Positions 47,898 to 59,400 of a DNA stretch of 64,000 bases are shown here, piece by piece; the first letter of the stretch is position 1, and every line of letters starts with the position of its first letter. A program made the position numbers and the translations under genes. The notes below the pieces were generated by a model, which was given only the letters and a program-made list of their open reading frames with translations, was not told the origin of the DNA and searched no databases. The DNA comes from Pleodorina starrii (lineage: Eukaryota > Chlorophyta > Chlorophyceae > Chlamydomonadales > Volvocaceae), in NCBI GenBank assembly GCA_030267565.1, contig BRXU01000037.1, positions 124,001 through 188,000 of the forward strand. The letters run 5' to 3'.

Positions 47898-48928
47898 GGG
47901 CGTTGACGGCGGCCGCAGGGGCTGGGGGCCATAGGTGGCGTCGCGCCGCGCGCCCTGCGCCTCGAGGATGCGCTCCTAGCTGCACGTCGGAATGGGTTGA
48001 TGAGTTGGTGGATGGTTAACGGGTTGACTTTGCGCGAAGCCCGAAGCTGATCGCAGGCTAGCGAGCCAGGCATTGGATTTGGGGGGCTGACGTCTTTGGG
48101 GGAAATTGCGGCTGCTTAGTGGGTTCATGGAGGGGGTCCAATGGGTGCAAGGGCGCTGACCGCCTGAAGCGCGAGAAGTGATAGCTTCTCGATTATAGCG
48201 GTACAGCCCCCTAGGGAATGGCGCGGGTCCCCATACCGCGGTGGCCTTGGAGCGGAAGGTGGCGGTAACTGCTATTGCAGTGGGCCCCAGGAGAGGTGGC
48301 GTCTCTCAAGGTGTCGCGAGGTTGGGCCGCGTGCAGTGCTGTTGAGCTTGGGATGAGGTTGCTCCGAGCGCCGGGTCGGGCTTCGCTTTCGCGCCGGACT
48401 CTGTCTGATTCGGTTATGTGACCGGATGCCCTCTTAGCGGAAGAGCGCCCTCTTCGCTTGAGCTTCCGGCCCTTTCTGTTGCTTTGGCGCGGCATGCGGC
48501 CAAGTATGGTGTTCTCTTCAATATAAGTTGCGTTGCGGGGCCACACGGGTTTACGGTATGTGGGGGGCACGGCCCCCGCAATACCTGCGAGGGCTGTATG
48601 TTCCATGTCACGAGTGCAGCGAGACGACCTCCGCTGCGTCTGTGTGGCTGCCCCCAGCACCGCAAAGCCAACTCTTGACGTGGCATGGCTGGGGGCGCTG
48701 GGCGGACCTTCGGGTTCTATGCGCCAAGTGCGCGCGCAGACGTTCAGCGCACAACCCTAAGGACACACAAAGACACAATGTGGTGTATGCTGTGCGGTGT
48801 TAGGGTGGGAAAGGGCCTGTGCTGAGGCCTTGTGACGAGGCTATTGGAGGTGGTGCTGTCGCCCTGCCTAGAGTGTACGGAAGAGGCACGGCAGCGCCCC
48901 GGGGCCTCCCGTGGCTGGATAGGGTAGC

Positions 48929-48933
48929 TGTAA
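48929..48933 (+). terminator. Candidate TGTAA polyadenylation signal for paralogue B
   Basis: First TGTAA downstream of the stop codon on the sense strand. The distance of about 1 kb is long but seen in volvocine 3' UTRs. Five-base matches are common by chance, so this is weak. Confidence 0.25.
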
Positions 48934-49192
48934 GAGGTAGCTGGGGGTGAACCGGGGTGTGATTTCACGTGGGCCCATGTGGGTTCGTGCCGGGCGGCGG
49001 CTCGTGCCGGAGCGCCGGTGTTGTTGTTACGCACGGGTGCAAACTGCATCTGTGGGCTTCAAATACGAGTCGAGTTGCGTGCTGCGCGTGCTGCCAGCCA
49101 AGCCTGCCTAACATCAGTCAGGTGCCGGTCAGCCATCTGGTGACGGGCGGCGTCTCAAACGCTGTTGTTTGGCGTTTTCTCTTGAGAGGTTT

Positions 49193-49212
49193 TCACGATA
49201 CCGGTATCGTGA
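49193..49212. repeat. Perfect 20-bp palindrome
   Basis: TCACGATACCGGTATCGTGA reads identically on both strands. It lies between convergent genes, away from any predicted promoter. Confidence 0.9.
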
Positions 49213-49948
49213 TGTGCTGGTGCGAGATGGGTTTGTAAATTGCGTGCTTGTGAGCATTTCCATTATTAAGTGGTGACGACGCTCGGCTGGGTGGTCCCGC
49301 GGGTCACCCCCGGACAGGTGCCGGGACGTTTTTCCCTTCCTATGGAAAACACGTTTTTATGGAACTTGCGTTGGCATGCGTGCCCACTGGATGTCTTACG
49401 CTGGTAAATGGCATGTCCGCGAATGGTTCCGTGCTCTGGTCATTTCGGCACAAAAGCAGAAATTGTCCCCCGCAAGTACGGTGCCGTACGTGGCCGTGGG
49501 CAGCCCCACCCCCCTCACCCCTCGTGGCACACCGAGCGCCGACTCCGTGAAACAGTCATGCCTTCCATGAACCTTGAACTCAAGTCCGGATGCCGTACCA
49601 TACGTCAACTGTACGACACAAACCGCTCATGTACCGCACGGCATAGCACCTTCAACTCCACGAAGCGCACGCGGCGACGCCCCAAATACACGCACACGTT
49701 CAAGTCACTTGCAGCTTAACCTTCAATATGTGTATATGTCAGGAAGGCCCAAGGCGCCGAGCTGCACTCATTCGGCGATGTGTCTGTCGTTAGGGCCTGT
49801 TGACTGTCGACCCATTCAAATCTCGCAGACGGTTCACGGTTCATTTAAAATCACAGACCTTGCACTAATTATGCACGCGTACGGTTCTTGTCAGCTCCGC
49901 ATGGCGGCGAGTCAGCAATGGACCCCATCGCTATCCAACTAACCCATC

Positions 49949-52000
49949 TCACACCGGCTCCTGTTCCCCCCACGCCCCGGCGGGCGCCTCCGCGGCTGCA
50001 TCGACGGCGGTGGTCCCCTGGCGGGCGGGCAGTCCGCAGCTTCTCGCCAGCTCCGCCTCTACCAGATCATCCGGGGACCAGTGGATGAGGCCGAAGGCCT
50101 CCAGATCGCGCATGTCGGCGCGAAGCAATGCCTCGTACTCGTACGGCAGCTCCCCGAGGCCGTCCAAGAACTGAAGCCATGCGGCCTCATCGTCTTCCTC
50201 CTCTCCTTCCTCCTCTCCCTCCTCCTCCTCCCTGTCGCCGTCATCGTTGTCATAGCCGACGTCGCTGGCGCCAGCGCCGTCATCGCTGCCCACGCTGCCC
50301 GCCCCGTCCGCCGCCACCAAGATGGAGATGATGGAGACAGCGGTCTCGTCGTCGACGCCCAGCGGCCGTTGCGCCACGTGGCACGTCGCCGCCGCCAGAG
50401 GGGCCCTAAAACGCCAGGAGGGGGCGCAGCTCGCGGCCGGTGTGGGCGGGGATATCGGCGAGGCGCACAAGTCCGTGGGAGCGGACAGGCACGACGCCGG
50501 GAGCTCCAGGGAGGGGCGACTGCCGCCCCCGCCGAAGCTCGCCACACAGCTGAGGCCGGCGGCAGCGGCAGCGGCGGCGTCGGCAGCGCCGACATCATCG
50601 CCACCGCGGCCAACGGCGTCGTCCGATTCCGTTTGCGTGGCGTTTTTCGTTTGCGGACGGGCTGGTGTGGCGGGCGGCAGCGCGTCCGAGACGCTGACCG
50701 TAAACGTCGTGACCCACGGGTCGGTGGCGGCCGCTGGTGGAGGCAGTCCGCAGCTTCTCGCCAGCTCCGCCTCCACCAGATCATCCGGGGACCAGTGGAT
50801 GAGGCCGAAGGCCTCCAGATCGCGCATGTCGGCGCGAAGCAATGCCTCGTACTCGTACGGCAGCTCCCCGAGGCCGTCCAAGAAATGCCGCCACGCGGCC
50901 TCCTCGTCGTCGGCAGCGTCGTCGTTCGTCGCAGCTGCGTCGCCGCAAGTCGCAGCTTCGGAGGCGCAAGTCGCGGCGCCGTAATCCAGCCGGCATGCCA
51001 GGTGGCGCGCTCTTGCAGGGTCCCGGAAGCAGTAGGGCGGAGCGCGCACAGCTGCCGGCGTGCCCGGAGAGGGGCAGACATCTGCGGCGGCGGCGGTTCC
51101 TGGAAGGCCCTCCGCGGCCCCAGCGCCGTCGCCCAGGCTCAAGGCATAGCCGCGAAAGCTCGTGTGGCTGGAGGCCTTGCCCTCGCTCTCGCCAACGCAC
51201 TTTTCATCACGACCTTCTCCGCGGCTGCTGTCGGCGCTGGCGTTGGCGGCAGCAGCGCTGCAGTCGTTGCCGTACTCGCCGCCGTGCAGGGCAGCGACTG
51301 CGGTCGGATCTGGCGAGTGATTCTGGCTATCCTCGTGGGTGTGGGTGAAGCTGCGCTCCAGCTCCGCGTCTACGAGGTCTTCCGGCGACCAGTTGATGAG
51401 GCCATAGGCTTCCAGGTCGCGCATGTCGGCGCGCATCACGGCTTCGTACTCGTACGACAGCTGCTGCTTCCGCAGGGGCCCCAGGAGGCCGCCGGCGCCC
51501 TCCTCGTCGTCCGACTCGACGGCAGCGCCGTGAAAGCTGGCGCCGAAGAGGGGGTTGAACGACAGCCGCTGCTGATGCTGCTGCTGCTGCTGCCGGGCGC
51601 ACAGCGATTTCGAGGACACGCGCGGAGAGTACATTGTGTTGCCAAAGGTTCTGTAATCCTGGCCGTGCGGCGCGTCCGCGCGGAGCGCGAGGCGCTGCGC
51701 CAGCGCGAACTTCCGCGTCGCCAAAACCAGCGTCTCATGGTCGATCTCGAGCGCCTCATCTAGGTTGGACTCAGGATATTGCTGGTTGATGTCGGGGGCG
51801 AAGTCCACCCATGCCTCAAGGAATGCAAGGTCATCATCGCTGAGCGGACCCCGCAAATCTTCGGCGAAGGGCGTGCATAGGCCACTGTCGTTATCGCTGC
51901 AGAGGTATAGGCTTGGTCTCCGGAGCAGATTCATAGGCGCAAGGAGTGGGCTGAGAGCACAAGCCGGGACATGTCTCCAGGCGAGTTTTGCTTGGTTCAC
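49949..52000 (-). CDS. Acidic 683-residue protein with three copies of an unrecognised repeat
   Basis: Single exon. A repeat of about 36-40 residues occurs three times: residues 181-217, 380-420 and 618-660. Its core is YEYEALLRADMRDLEAFGLI followed by H/NWSP-D/E-DLV-D/E-AEL-x-RS. Copies 2 and 3 are identical in protein over that stretch and are preceded by an acidic run and FLDGLGEL; copy 1 is diverged (AVM, AYGLIN, PED). Linkers are Ala/Ser/Asp/Glu-rich, with a Gln-rich patch at 137-144. There is no signal peptide or membrane segment. I recognise no known family; a short helical protein-interaction module on a disordered acidic scaffold is an inference. An alternative start is Met23 (51934). 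It would suit the TATA-like AT-rich sequence at about 52030-52056, which lies only 30-55 bp upstream of the first ATG. Confidence 0.75.
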   Translation of the reverse strand: MNQAKLAWRHVPACALSPLLAPMNLLRRPSLYLCSDNDSGLCTPFAEDLRGPLSDDDLAFLEAWVDFAPDINQQYPESNLDEALEIDHETLVLATRKFALAQRLALRADAPHGQDYRTFGNTMYSPRVSSKSLCARQQQQQHQQRLSFNPLFGASFHGAAVESDDEEGAGGLLGPLRKQQLSYEYEAVMRADMRDLEAYGLINWSPEDLVDAELERSFTHTHEDSQNHSPDPTAVAALHGGEYGNDCSAAAANASADSSRGEGRDEKCVGESEGKASSHTSFRGYALSLGDGAGAAEGLPGTAAAADVCPSPGTPAAVRAPPYCFRDPARARHLACRLDYGAATCASEAATCGDAAATNDDAADDEEAAWRHFLDGLGELPYEYEALLRADMRDLEAFGLIHWSPDDLVEAELARSCGLPPPAAATDPWVTTFTVSVSDALPPATPARPQTKNATQTESDDAVGRGGDDVGAADAAAAAAAGLSCVASFGGGGSRPSLELPASCLSAPTDLCASPISPPTPAASCAPSWRFRAPLAAATCHVAQRPLGVDDETAVSIISILVAADGAGSVGSDDGAGASDVGYDNDDGDREEEEGEEEGEEEDDEAAWLQFLDGLGELPYEYEALLRADMRDLEAFGLIHWSPDDLVEAELARSCGLPARQGTTAVDAAAEAPAGAWGEQEPV

Positions 52001-53291
52001 GAGCAGCAGCCAGTTGAGCGAGGAATCGTGGATATATTGCTATAATGTTATTATAATTTTGAGCAGTTCAGTGCGTATGCGGCGCATTCTGCCAATGGGG
52101 CGTCTTCCCTTGGGTGCACACGCACGGGCAACAGCCGCAACACGAACGGAAGTGCTTCCCGAAAACCGCAAGCTGTGCGGAATATTTTACTTGTCTCACA
52201 TTTGCATTGTTTGTACGTGGCCCATCATTCACAAATTCACCGTTCCGGCCGAGTTGCCGGGCCGGCACTCAAAACCGGGCAGCAGCTAAGGCGCAGGTTC
52301 ATTTAATACTGTATGCCATATTTTAGGTGCTTTCGTGTGTACTATGTACCATTCACGGTATCGTGCATCATGGTACATGGATCGTCCTTCGTGGCCGTTA
52401 GTGGTTAAATGGCAGTTGGCGGGGCGAGTCCTGCGCAGGCACTGGTCCTGCCTTTTGCGGCATCATTGCGAGTTTTCAGTACCCAAACTTTCGAGCTCTG
52501 CACACAACGGCACAGTTGTTTTCCAAGGTGAACTCCAGAGAGACAATTTAAGCTCGATTGTGATTCAAGTCTCAAGTTCGGGCGAAAAGCCCAAACATAA
52601 AATGCAAATGCCCAAGCCTTCCAGTATTTCCAAGATGATTACCGCAACTGGTTGTTTTAGCGTCTCACCTTGCAGTATTGCAGAGGTGCTTTAGCGCGGA
52701 GTCGGCGGGCCCGATGGCCGTACACGTGTCACCGCCCTTTCCATATATTGAGTGTTCTTAGCGCGCCGCCACGCGTGCCATTGCAGGCTCTTCAGCTGTA
52801 GTTCAGGCGCCAGGTCTCTACCAAGCGATGAAACGCGGTAACCTGCTCAACCTTGAGTGAACCGTTGCTCAGTGGACCCACAACCGGACCCACCTACCGG
52901 GTACCGGCGCATACCGCACCTGAAACACCGCTGCGGCGGAAGCCCAAAACGTGGGTGGGAATCAATCAGGCCCAAGAGACCAGAGACTCCACCCGGAACA
53001 GTCAAAGTTAGGGGCAGCCCCCGGAAAGCAAGTACCCGCATCAGAGGGATAAGGACCAACCAATCAGAGGAGGGTGGGGGTGAGCCGACCCAAAAAGGGT
53101 GTGTGTGAGCCGATCAGCGCACCCCTATCCGCAGTCTACCGCCAACCTCCCCCGCAGAGCAGCGTCCGTCCGTCCACCGTCCGTCCGATGGTGGGTCCAC
53201 CACCGCTTCCCGCACCCGACGTCCTCAGGGCAGCACCCCCTGCCCCCTCATCCCCCCCGGTTGCCAGTCAAGCCTTCCCCGTTGGAGGTCG

Positions 53292-53368
<77 letters not shown>

Positions 53369-53471
53369 ATGGTGGTGGTGTGGGGCCCCCCCAACCCGCC
53401 TTCGCCTCCGCCTAACATCCCCTCACCCTCACCCCCACACACCCCCGCAACCAGCCAGGCCAGGGCGGCCC
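52001..53471. other. 1.5-kb intergenic region
   Basis: 5' flank of the triple-repeat gene and 3' flank of the BAF60-like gene. It has an AT-rich stretch at 52030-52065, a 9-bp inverted repeat ATGTACCAT/ATGGTACAT at 52344-52352 and 52370-52378, and the long GTT microsatellite. No coding sequence was recognised. Confidence 0.5.
53291..53368 (+). repeat. (GTT)26 microsatellite
   Basis: Twenty-six uninterrupted GTT units lie about 100 bp downstream of the stop codon of the minus-strand BAF60-like gene. If this part is transcribed, the mRNA would carry (AAC)26 in its 3' UTR. Confidence 0.97.
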
Positions 53472-56400
53472 TCACAGCACCCCCTCCGGCGGCCCGCCCA
53501 GCCTCTTGTGCAGGTAGTTCATGACCGCGTCCTCCACCCAGCGCTGCCGGAACACCTCAGTGCGCCGCTCCAATTCGTAGTCGCGACCGCTGCCCTGACG
53601 AGCCATGCGCACGTCGCGGGCCTGCAGAGGTGCGGAGGGGGGGGGGAAGAGGGGGGGGGAGGGCGTGTGTGTTGGGGGGGGAGGTACACGTGTGGGTGAG
53701 GTGGGGGTGGGGGTGCATGGGCGTCTGTGTGAGCATGGATGTGCGTTTGCACATGCGTGTGTGGATGTGGATGTGGATGCAGGTGTGGGTGTGGTTGCAT
53801 GTGCTTGGGTATCCGAGCAGCACGAGGCACAGAAAAAGACGGGAGTCGGCGGGCGCGGAGACGGCGGCAGAGGGCGGCGGAGCGGTGGCGGTGAGACAGC
53901 TGAGGCAGCTGGAGCAGCAACGGCGCTGCACCTGCAGGCAGCGCCCCCGAGTGTGGGGGCGACTGGGAGGGCAGGGCAGGGCAGGGCAGGGCAGGGCAGG
54001 GCAGGGCAGGGCAGGGCAGGGCAGGGCAGGGGGACGAGGCACGAGGGCGGCCAAGACAGCTGACTGCAGTCGTCGGAACCAGCGCCAACCGCCCCGCCCG
54101 CCCGCACCACCCCACCCCCTCCCCCGGCTCCGCCGGCCCCCACCAGATCCCCCGCCCTCCCCCACGTCGCATACACACAGGCATACACATACACACACGC
54201 GCCGTCCTTCACCTGCGCCGCCAGCAGCGCGTACGTCATGTCTATGGGCGAGTGTGCAAATGTGAGCAGCAGTGCCCGGCGGCGGCGGCACTCGTTGAGG
54301 CGACGGATGAGGGCGGTCAGCTTGGTGTCCATGGCCTCGATCTGAGGCATCAAGGGCAGGGCAGGGCAGGGCAGGGCAGGGCAGGGCAGGGCAGGGCAGG
54401 GCAGGGCAGGGCAGCGCAGCGGAAAGAGGGGGGAGGGGCGGGCAGAGGGATGGAGAAGAGCACTCCGCAGTCCGCAGAGGCAAGCTGACTGACTGGCTGG
54501 CTTGACTGACTGACTGACATACGTAAGGCCCCAGTAGGCAAGGCCCCAAGTGGATCGCCCATCGTGGTCCCCTCGCTCGCGCTCTCGCGCTGACACCCTT
54601 CAAACGTGCCTTGGGCCCGTTTCTACCTCTTCCGCTCTCCCCTCCTCCCCACGCCCCCCCACCTCCTCATACACCCAAAAATACACACAAGCCTGCCCCC
54701 CCCACATGTACATGCACATGGACCCACATGCCCGGACCCACATGGCCCCCCCACCTCCTTGTCCTTGTAGTAGCTCTGCAGCACCGCCGCCATCTGGTGG
54801 GGGTGGGGGGAGGGCTGGAAGAAATCCAAGTCGTACAACACCAGGTCGCACAGACCGCTGACCGAGGCGGGGCCAGCCGAGGCGGTGGAGGCAGCGGGCT
54901 TGAGGTTGTCCAGCCTGGGTGTGGGGGGGGGGGAAAGAGGGGAAAGGGCGGGGTGGGGGGGGTTATGGGGCGAGGACGTGAGTTCTAAGGCATGTTGTAA
55001 CGATTATCATAACGATAAGCACTCCCAAAAGAGAGCTGTTTGCGGAAATAGCGTGCGCTTTCGGTGTTATATCCGCGTTATTCCTCTATTCCCGTGGGGC
55101 CACAGAGCAAAGGGGGAGGTTTGTTCCTTGGGAGACTGTGGGAGAGGAGAGTGGAGCATCCTTGGCACAAACCCCGGCAGATGCCCAAACCAGCCAGCGT
55201 TACAAGAGTGTGAGTATGTGTGTCTTTTTGGGGTGGGTGGGTGGGGATGGATGGAGGGGTGGGAGTTTGTGTGTTTTCAAGGTTGGAAGTGCGTAACCCC
55301 ATACCGCAGCGATTGCCGTGCCCCCCCCCCGGTCCCCCCAGGCTTCAGCTTTTTTTACCAACCCCCCAAGGGGGGGGGGGATATCCACGACGAGTGGGGG
55401 GGGGATGGGCTGGAGTCAGTTCGTGAGGTCGAGAAACGGAGACGGCGAGGCGGTTTGGAGGAGGCTGGGCAGCATGGCTCGGCTCGGCTCGGCTCGGTAC
55501 ACAGGGCACAATCATGACCCGAATGGCGGGGCTGAGGCGCCCTCCGGCAGTGGACCGGGTGACCACTAGCAAGAGCCCTCAAGAGCAGCTACAGGGTGCT
55601 CTCGCGGTCCACTACCGGTAGGGGGCCCCAGGCAACGGCACCGGGCGACACAGACAGCCCACTGTCTGCTTTTCTTATCTGCTCCCCTTCCCTCTCAATG
55701 GAGCATTACCACCCTACCGGTAAGTCGTCAAAGACTCTCGGGATCCAAAACATGTGCTCTTTCCCGTCGCGTCCCGTCCTATCCCGTGCATTCGGCAAGG
55801 AGGTCCGGGACCCGGGCCGCACCCCGTCAAGAGCCTGCCAGACCTCGCCCCCCTCTCCTCCCCTCTCCTGCCCTCCCCTCTCCTCCCTTCCTTCACCGTC
55901 GTACTTTATGTCGTACTCGATCCGTACGGGCGGCACCGGCTGGAGCAGCCCGCTGAGGCGGCCGCCCAGATCCGACAGCTTCAGTGTACGGCACCCAAAC
56001 ACCTGCGGAGCGGTAGCGCGCGAGGCGGGGAGAGTGAAAACGCGGGAGGGGGGAGAGAAAACCGGTCGCGACCGACCAATTGACAACAATAACAAAAACA
56101 ACAAGAACAAAACTACAAATGCAGCAAGGCCACACCCCTAAAAATGGGGACGTTGATGGTGCCCGGCCCCGAAGTAAGGTGGCAGGCCCTCAAGTAAAGC
56201 GACAGGGAGGAGGCCCGCTCCTCAAGCGAGCGCCCGCTGCGGCGCTGCCGTGTGGTGGTGCGCGCGCCGTGTCGGATGCCGTACAGTCGTTGCAGTCTTA
56301 CCAGTCGCCAACCATGTCGGTACCGCCACCGCCACCGCGACCGCCTTAACCCACAATCGCCCAGGCCCGGCCCACTCCCGCTCCCAGACTCGCGCCCCGC

Positions 56401-59400
56401 ACCTACTCCCGGAAAGCTGACCCCACTACCACACGCCCCGCCCCGCCCCGCCTAGCCCCGCACTCCTTGCTTGCAGTGCTCTCGGTTCTGCAACCGCCCT
56501 GCTCCTGCCCCGCAGACCTCTTTGCTTGCTGCTGCTGCTGTCTGCTGCTGCTGCTGTCTGCTGCTGCTGCTGTCTGCTGCTGCTGGCTGGCTGCTGCTGG
56601 CTGCTGAAGCTGGCTGCTGCTGGCTGCGCGGATGGCACGGGATCTCTATTGCCGGTTGGAGGCCCTTGCGGCCCTGGTTTCGGAGGGCCGGGCCCCTGGG
56701 CCGCCTCGTGGTGCCGCCCCTCGTGGTGCTCCAGCCGTGGAGGTCCAGGGAGGCCAGGAAGAAGCGCACATAACCAACCAACCAACCAACCAACCAACCA
56801 ACCAACCAACCAACCAATCATGGACACAGGCGCCGTACACGGACGCGCACACACAAAGGGGGGGGAGGGGGAGTCCTTCGCCCCATTCCGGGCGTGCCGT
56901 ACCTGCGCCAGCTCGTTCGTCAGCTTCACATTGATGGGGTTGTTGGGGTCCTGCGACGGACGGTGAGAGAAGGAGAAGCGATGAGAAGGGCGGCAGACAA
57001 GGCAGGGAGAGAAGCGAGGGGCAAAAGAGCGACCGCCAGGGCCCGCCACCCACTCCTTTACAGTTCCCACTCCTGTACACTGATCAACCGATCGGATGCG
57101 AAGGATCTTCACTTCACTTCCACATCACTTGACTTCCACATCACCCCAGCCCACCGCATCCCCCCCCACCCCCCGCACCTGCAGTCGGCGGCTCTTTATG
57201 AAGCCGTACAGCGCCACCATGATGCGGGAGCGGGTCTCGTGGCCCATCATGCCCAGCACCTCCGCAAGCAGTGGGGGGAGCACGTACCTGACAGCAGGAG
57301 GGGGGTGGGGGTGGGGTGGGGGTGGGGGGGGGAGTAAAGCGCGGTAGGGGGTGGGTGGGTAGCATGATACATGAATAAAGGAGGTACGGTACCTCGGTGG
57401 GGTGGGTCAAAAGAAGATACCGCAGCGGAGACGGGAGACGGTGTGAGCGAACGGACCCGTGGGGTGCTTGAAGAGTTAAGAGATACGGACTCCGGCGATG
57501 GGAGGGAAAGGGAGGGGGGGGCGACGTTGGCCAACGGGGGAAGGGGAGGGGGAGGGGGTGACATGACAGGGAGCGGTAAGGACCGGAACCGTGGCAGCAG
57601 CATCGTCGGGGGAATGGAGGCCGAGTGGGGTCGGGCCGGGGCGGTGCGGGCTGCGGGCTGCGAGGTGCGAGCAGGGCGCAACATTGGGATCCCAACAGGG
57701 TGGTTTGGGCTGCCTTTCGGCCGCCTCGCGTTGCTTCTCTTCGCTTTGGGGGGGTCTGCCTCTTCTCCGCGTCGCGCGCTGCATGTGTATTTACCCTCCA
57801 CACCCCCTCCACACCCCCTCCACACCCCCTCCATACCTCTCCGGCTGGTAGTCTGGCCATATGAGCACCGTGGCCTTGCAGCTGCGACTGCCCTGCCGCC
57901 GGATCTCAATGGCCTCGCGGTGGGGGCCTGGAGGGGGAGGGAGGAGGGAGGAGGGAGGAGGGGGTGGGAAGTGGGATGGCGGCGCTCGCCGGCAGCGGCG
58001 ACGGATGTTCAAGGTTGAATGCCGGTCGGTGTGCGGGCTTCCCTAGAGGCCCCCCCAAGTCGCCTCTCACCCCAGCGCGCATCCAGCTGTACATTCACAG
58101 CGGATGCACCGGCGTTGCCCCCCCCCTTCCCGCCCCTCTCTTAAGCCGCATGCTTGCCCTGGTCCCTCCCTCCCTACCCACCCGCTCCCCACCACCCTCC
58201 GCCATCCATACCCCTCCCCGCACACTCCTCCTTTCCACAACCAGCCAACAGCGCGACAACCAACCGCCTGAACCGGAATGGGTGCCCCTACCCGCTCCTC
58301 CGACCACCCCTCCCTCCCTCCCCCCCCCCGACCCGAGCACCCGACCCAGCTGCGCAGCTGCCCTCTCTTTCCCTCCCTCCCTTTCTCCCGTCTACGGGCT
58401 CTGGCCTACACGGGGTTAATCCCCCTCCCGTTTACGGGCTCTGGCCTACACGGGGTTAACCCCCCTCCCGTTTACGGGCTCTGGCCTACACGGGGTTAAT
58501 CCCCCTCCCCTCCCCTCCCCTCCCCTCCCCTCCCCTCCCCTCCCCTCCCCTCCCCTCCCCTCCCCTCCCCTCCCCCGTCTACGGGCTCTGGCCTATACGG
58601 AAATAACCCCCCCTCCCCTCCCCTCCCCTCCCCCGCACCCGTGTGGTTGCCCTTGTCCCACGCCACCCGCCCCTGCTCCCCCGGGTACATCTCCGCATCC
58701 AGCTCCACCTCCACCCGCCGCAACACCGCCGTCAGCATGCCCGCCCGCGCCGCCCCCGACGCCGCCGCCGCCTGCTGCTGGGCCACATGCTGCGCCGCCA
58801 ACTGCTGGGCCTGCAGCAGCAGCGTAGCGGAGCTGGGGTCGCCGCGCGCCGCCGCCGCGCCCGCCGCCGCCAGCGCCGCGCGAACCAGCTGGTCAGCGGG
58901 GTCGACCAACTGCCCCGTGACCGAGAGCACCCAGCTGGGCGGTTCCGGAGCGGCGGCGGCCGCCGCCGCCGCCTCCGGCGGCGGCGGGCCGGCGAACATG
59001 GCGGCGGAGGCGGCGGCGAGGGCGGCGGCGTTGGAGGGGACGGCGGGGGGCGGAGGCGGGGGCTTGGAGGGCGCGGGCTGGTGGGCGTAGGAGGCCTGCG
59101 GAAGGGGGGGGGTTAGGGGGAGGGGCGGGGGAGGGTGGCAAGGGAGGGTGGGAAGGGAGGGTCGAAGGGGGGACGGTGGTGGGCTGAGGGCTAGTGGTGA
59201 GGAGAGCGGCGGCAGGCGATGGCGGCAGGGCGTAGGGAGCAGTGGGTGGGGTAAGAAATAAGATACCGACCGCAGCGAAGGGACGGAGGTGGCGTTAGCG
59301 AGCGGGCCCTGGAGGTCCTGGCAGTACTTACCTGGCAATGCTTATCTGTACTTACCGAACCGAACATACCTGTGACATTACCATGACAGGAAACGTAGCG

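Larger units (their letters stand above)
47898..49948. other. 2-kb convergent intergenic region
   Basis: 3' flanks of the plus-strand F-box gene and the minus-strand triple-repeat gene meet here. No coding sequence was recognised. TGTAA motifs, the usual poly(A) signal in volvocine algae, occur on the plus strand at 48929-48933 and 49234-49238, roughly 1.0 and 1.3 kb past the stop at 47897. A 20-bp perfect palindrome lies at 49193-49212. Confidence 0.5.

Noticed and set aside
50081..51763. 560-codon plus-strand frame
   Set aside because: Exactly antisense to the triple-repeat gene. Its residues show no motif, while the minus frame contains the conserved repeats and acidic linkers.
53248..53524. 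Poly-Val, poly-Thr or poly-Cys reading frames
   Set aside because: Direct translations of the (GTT)26 microsatellite.
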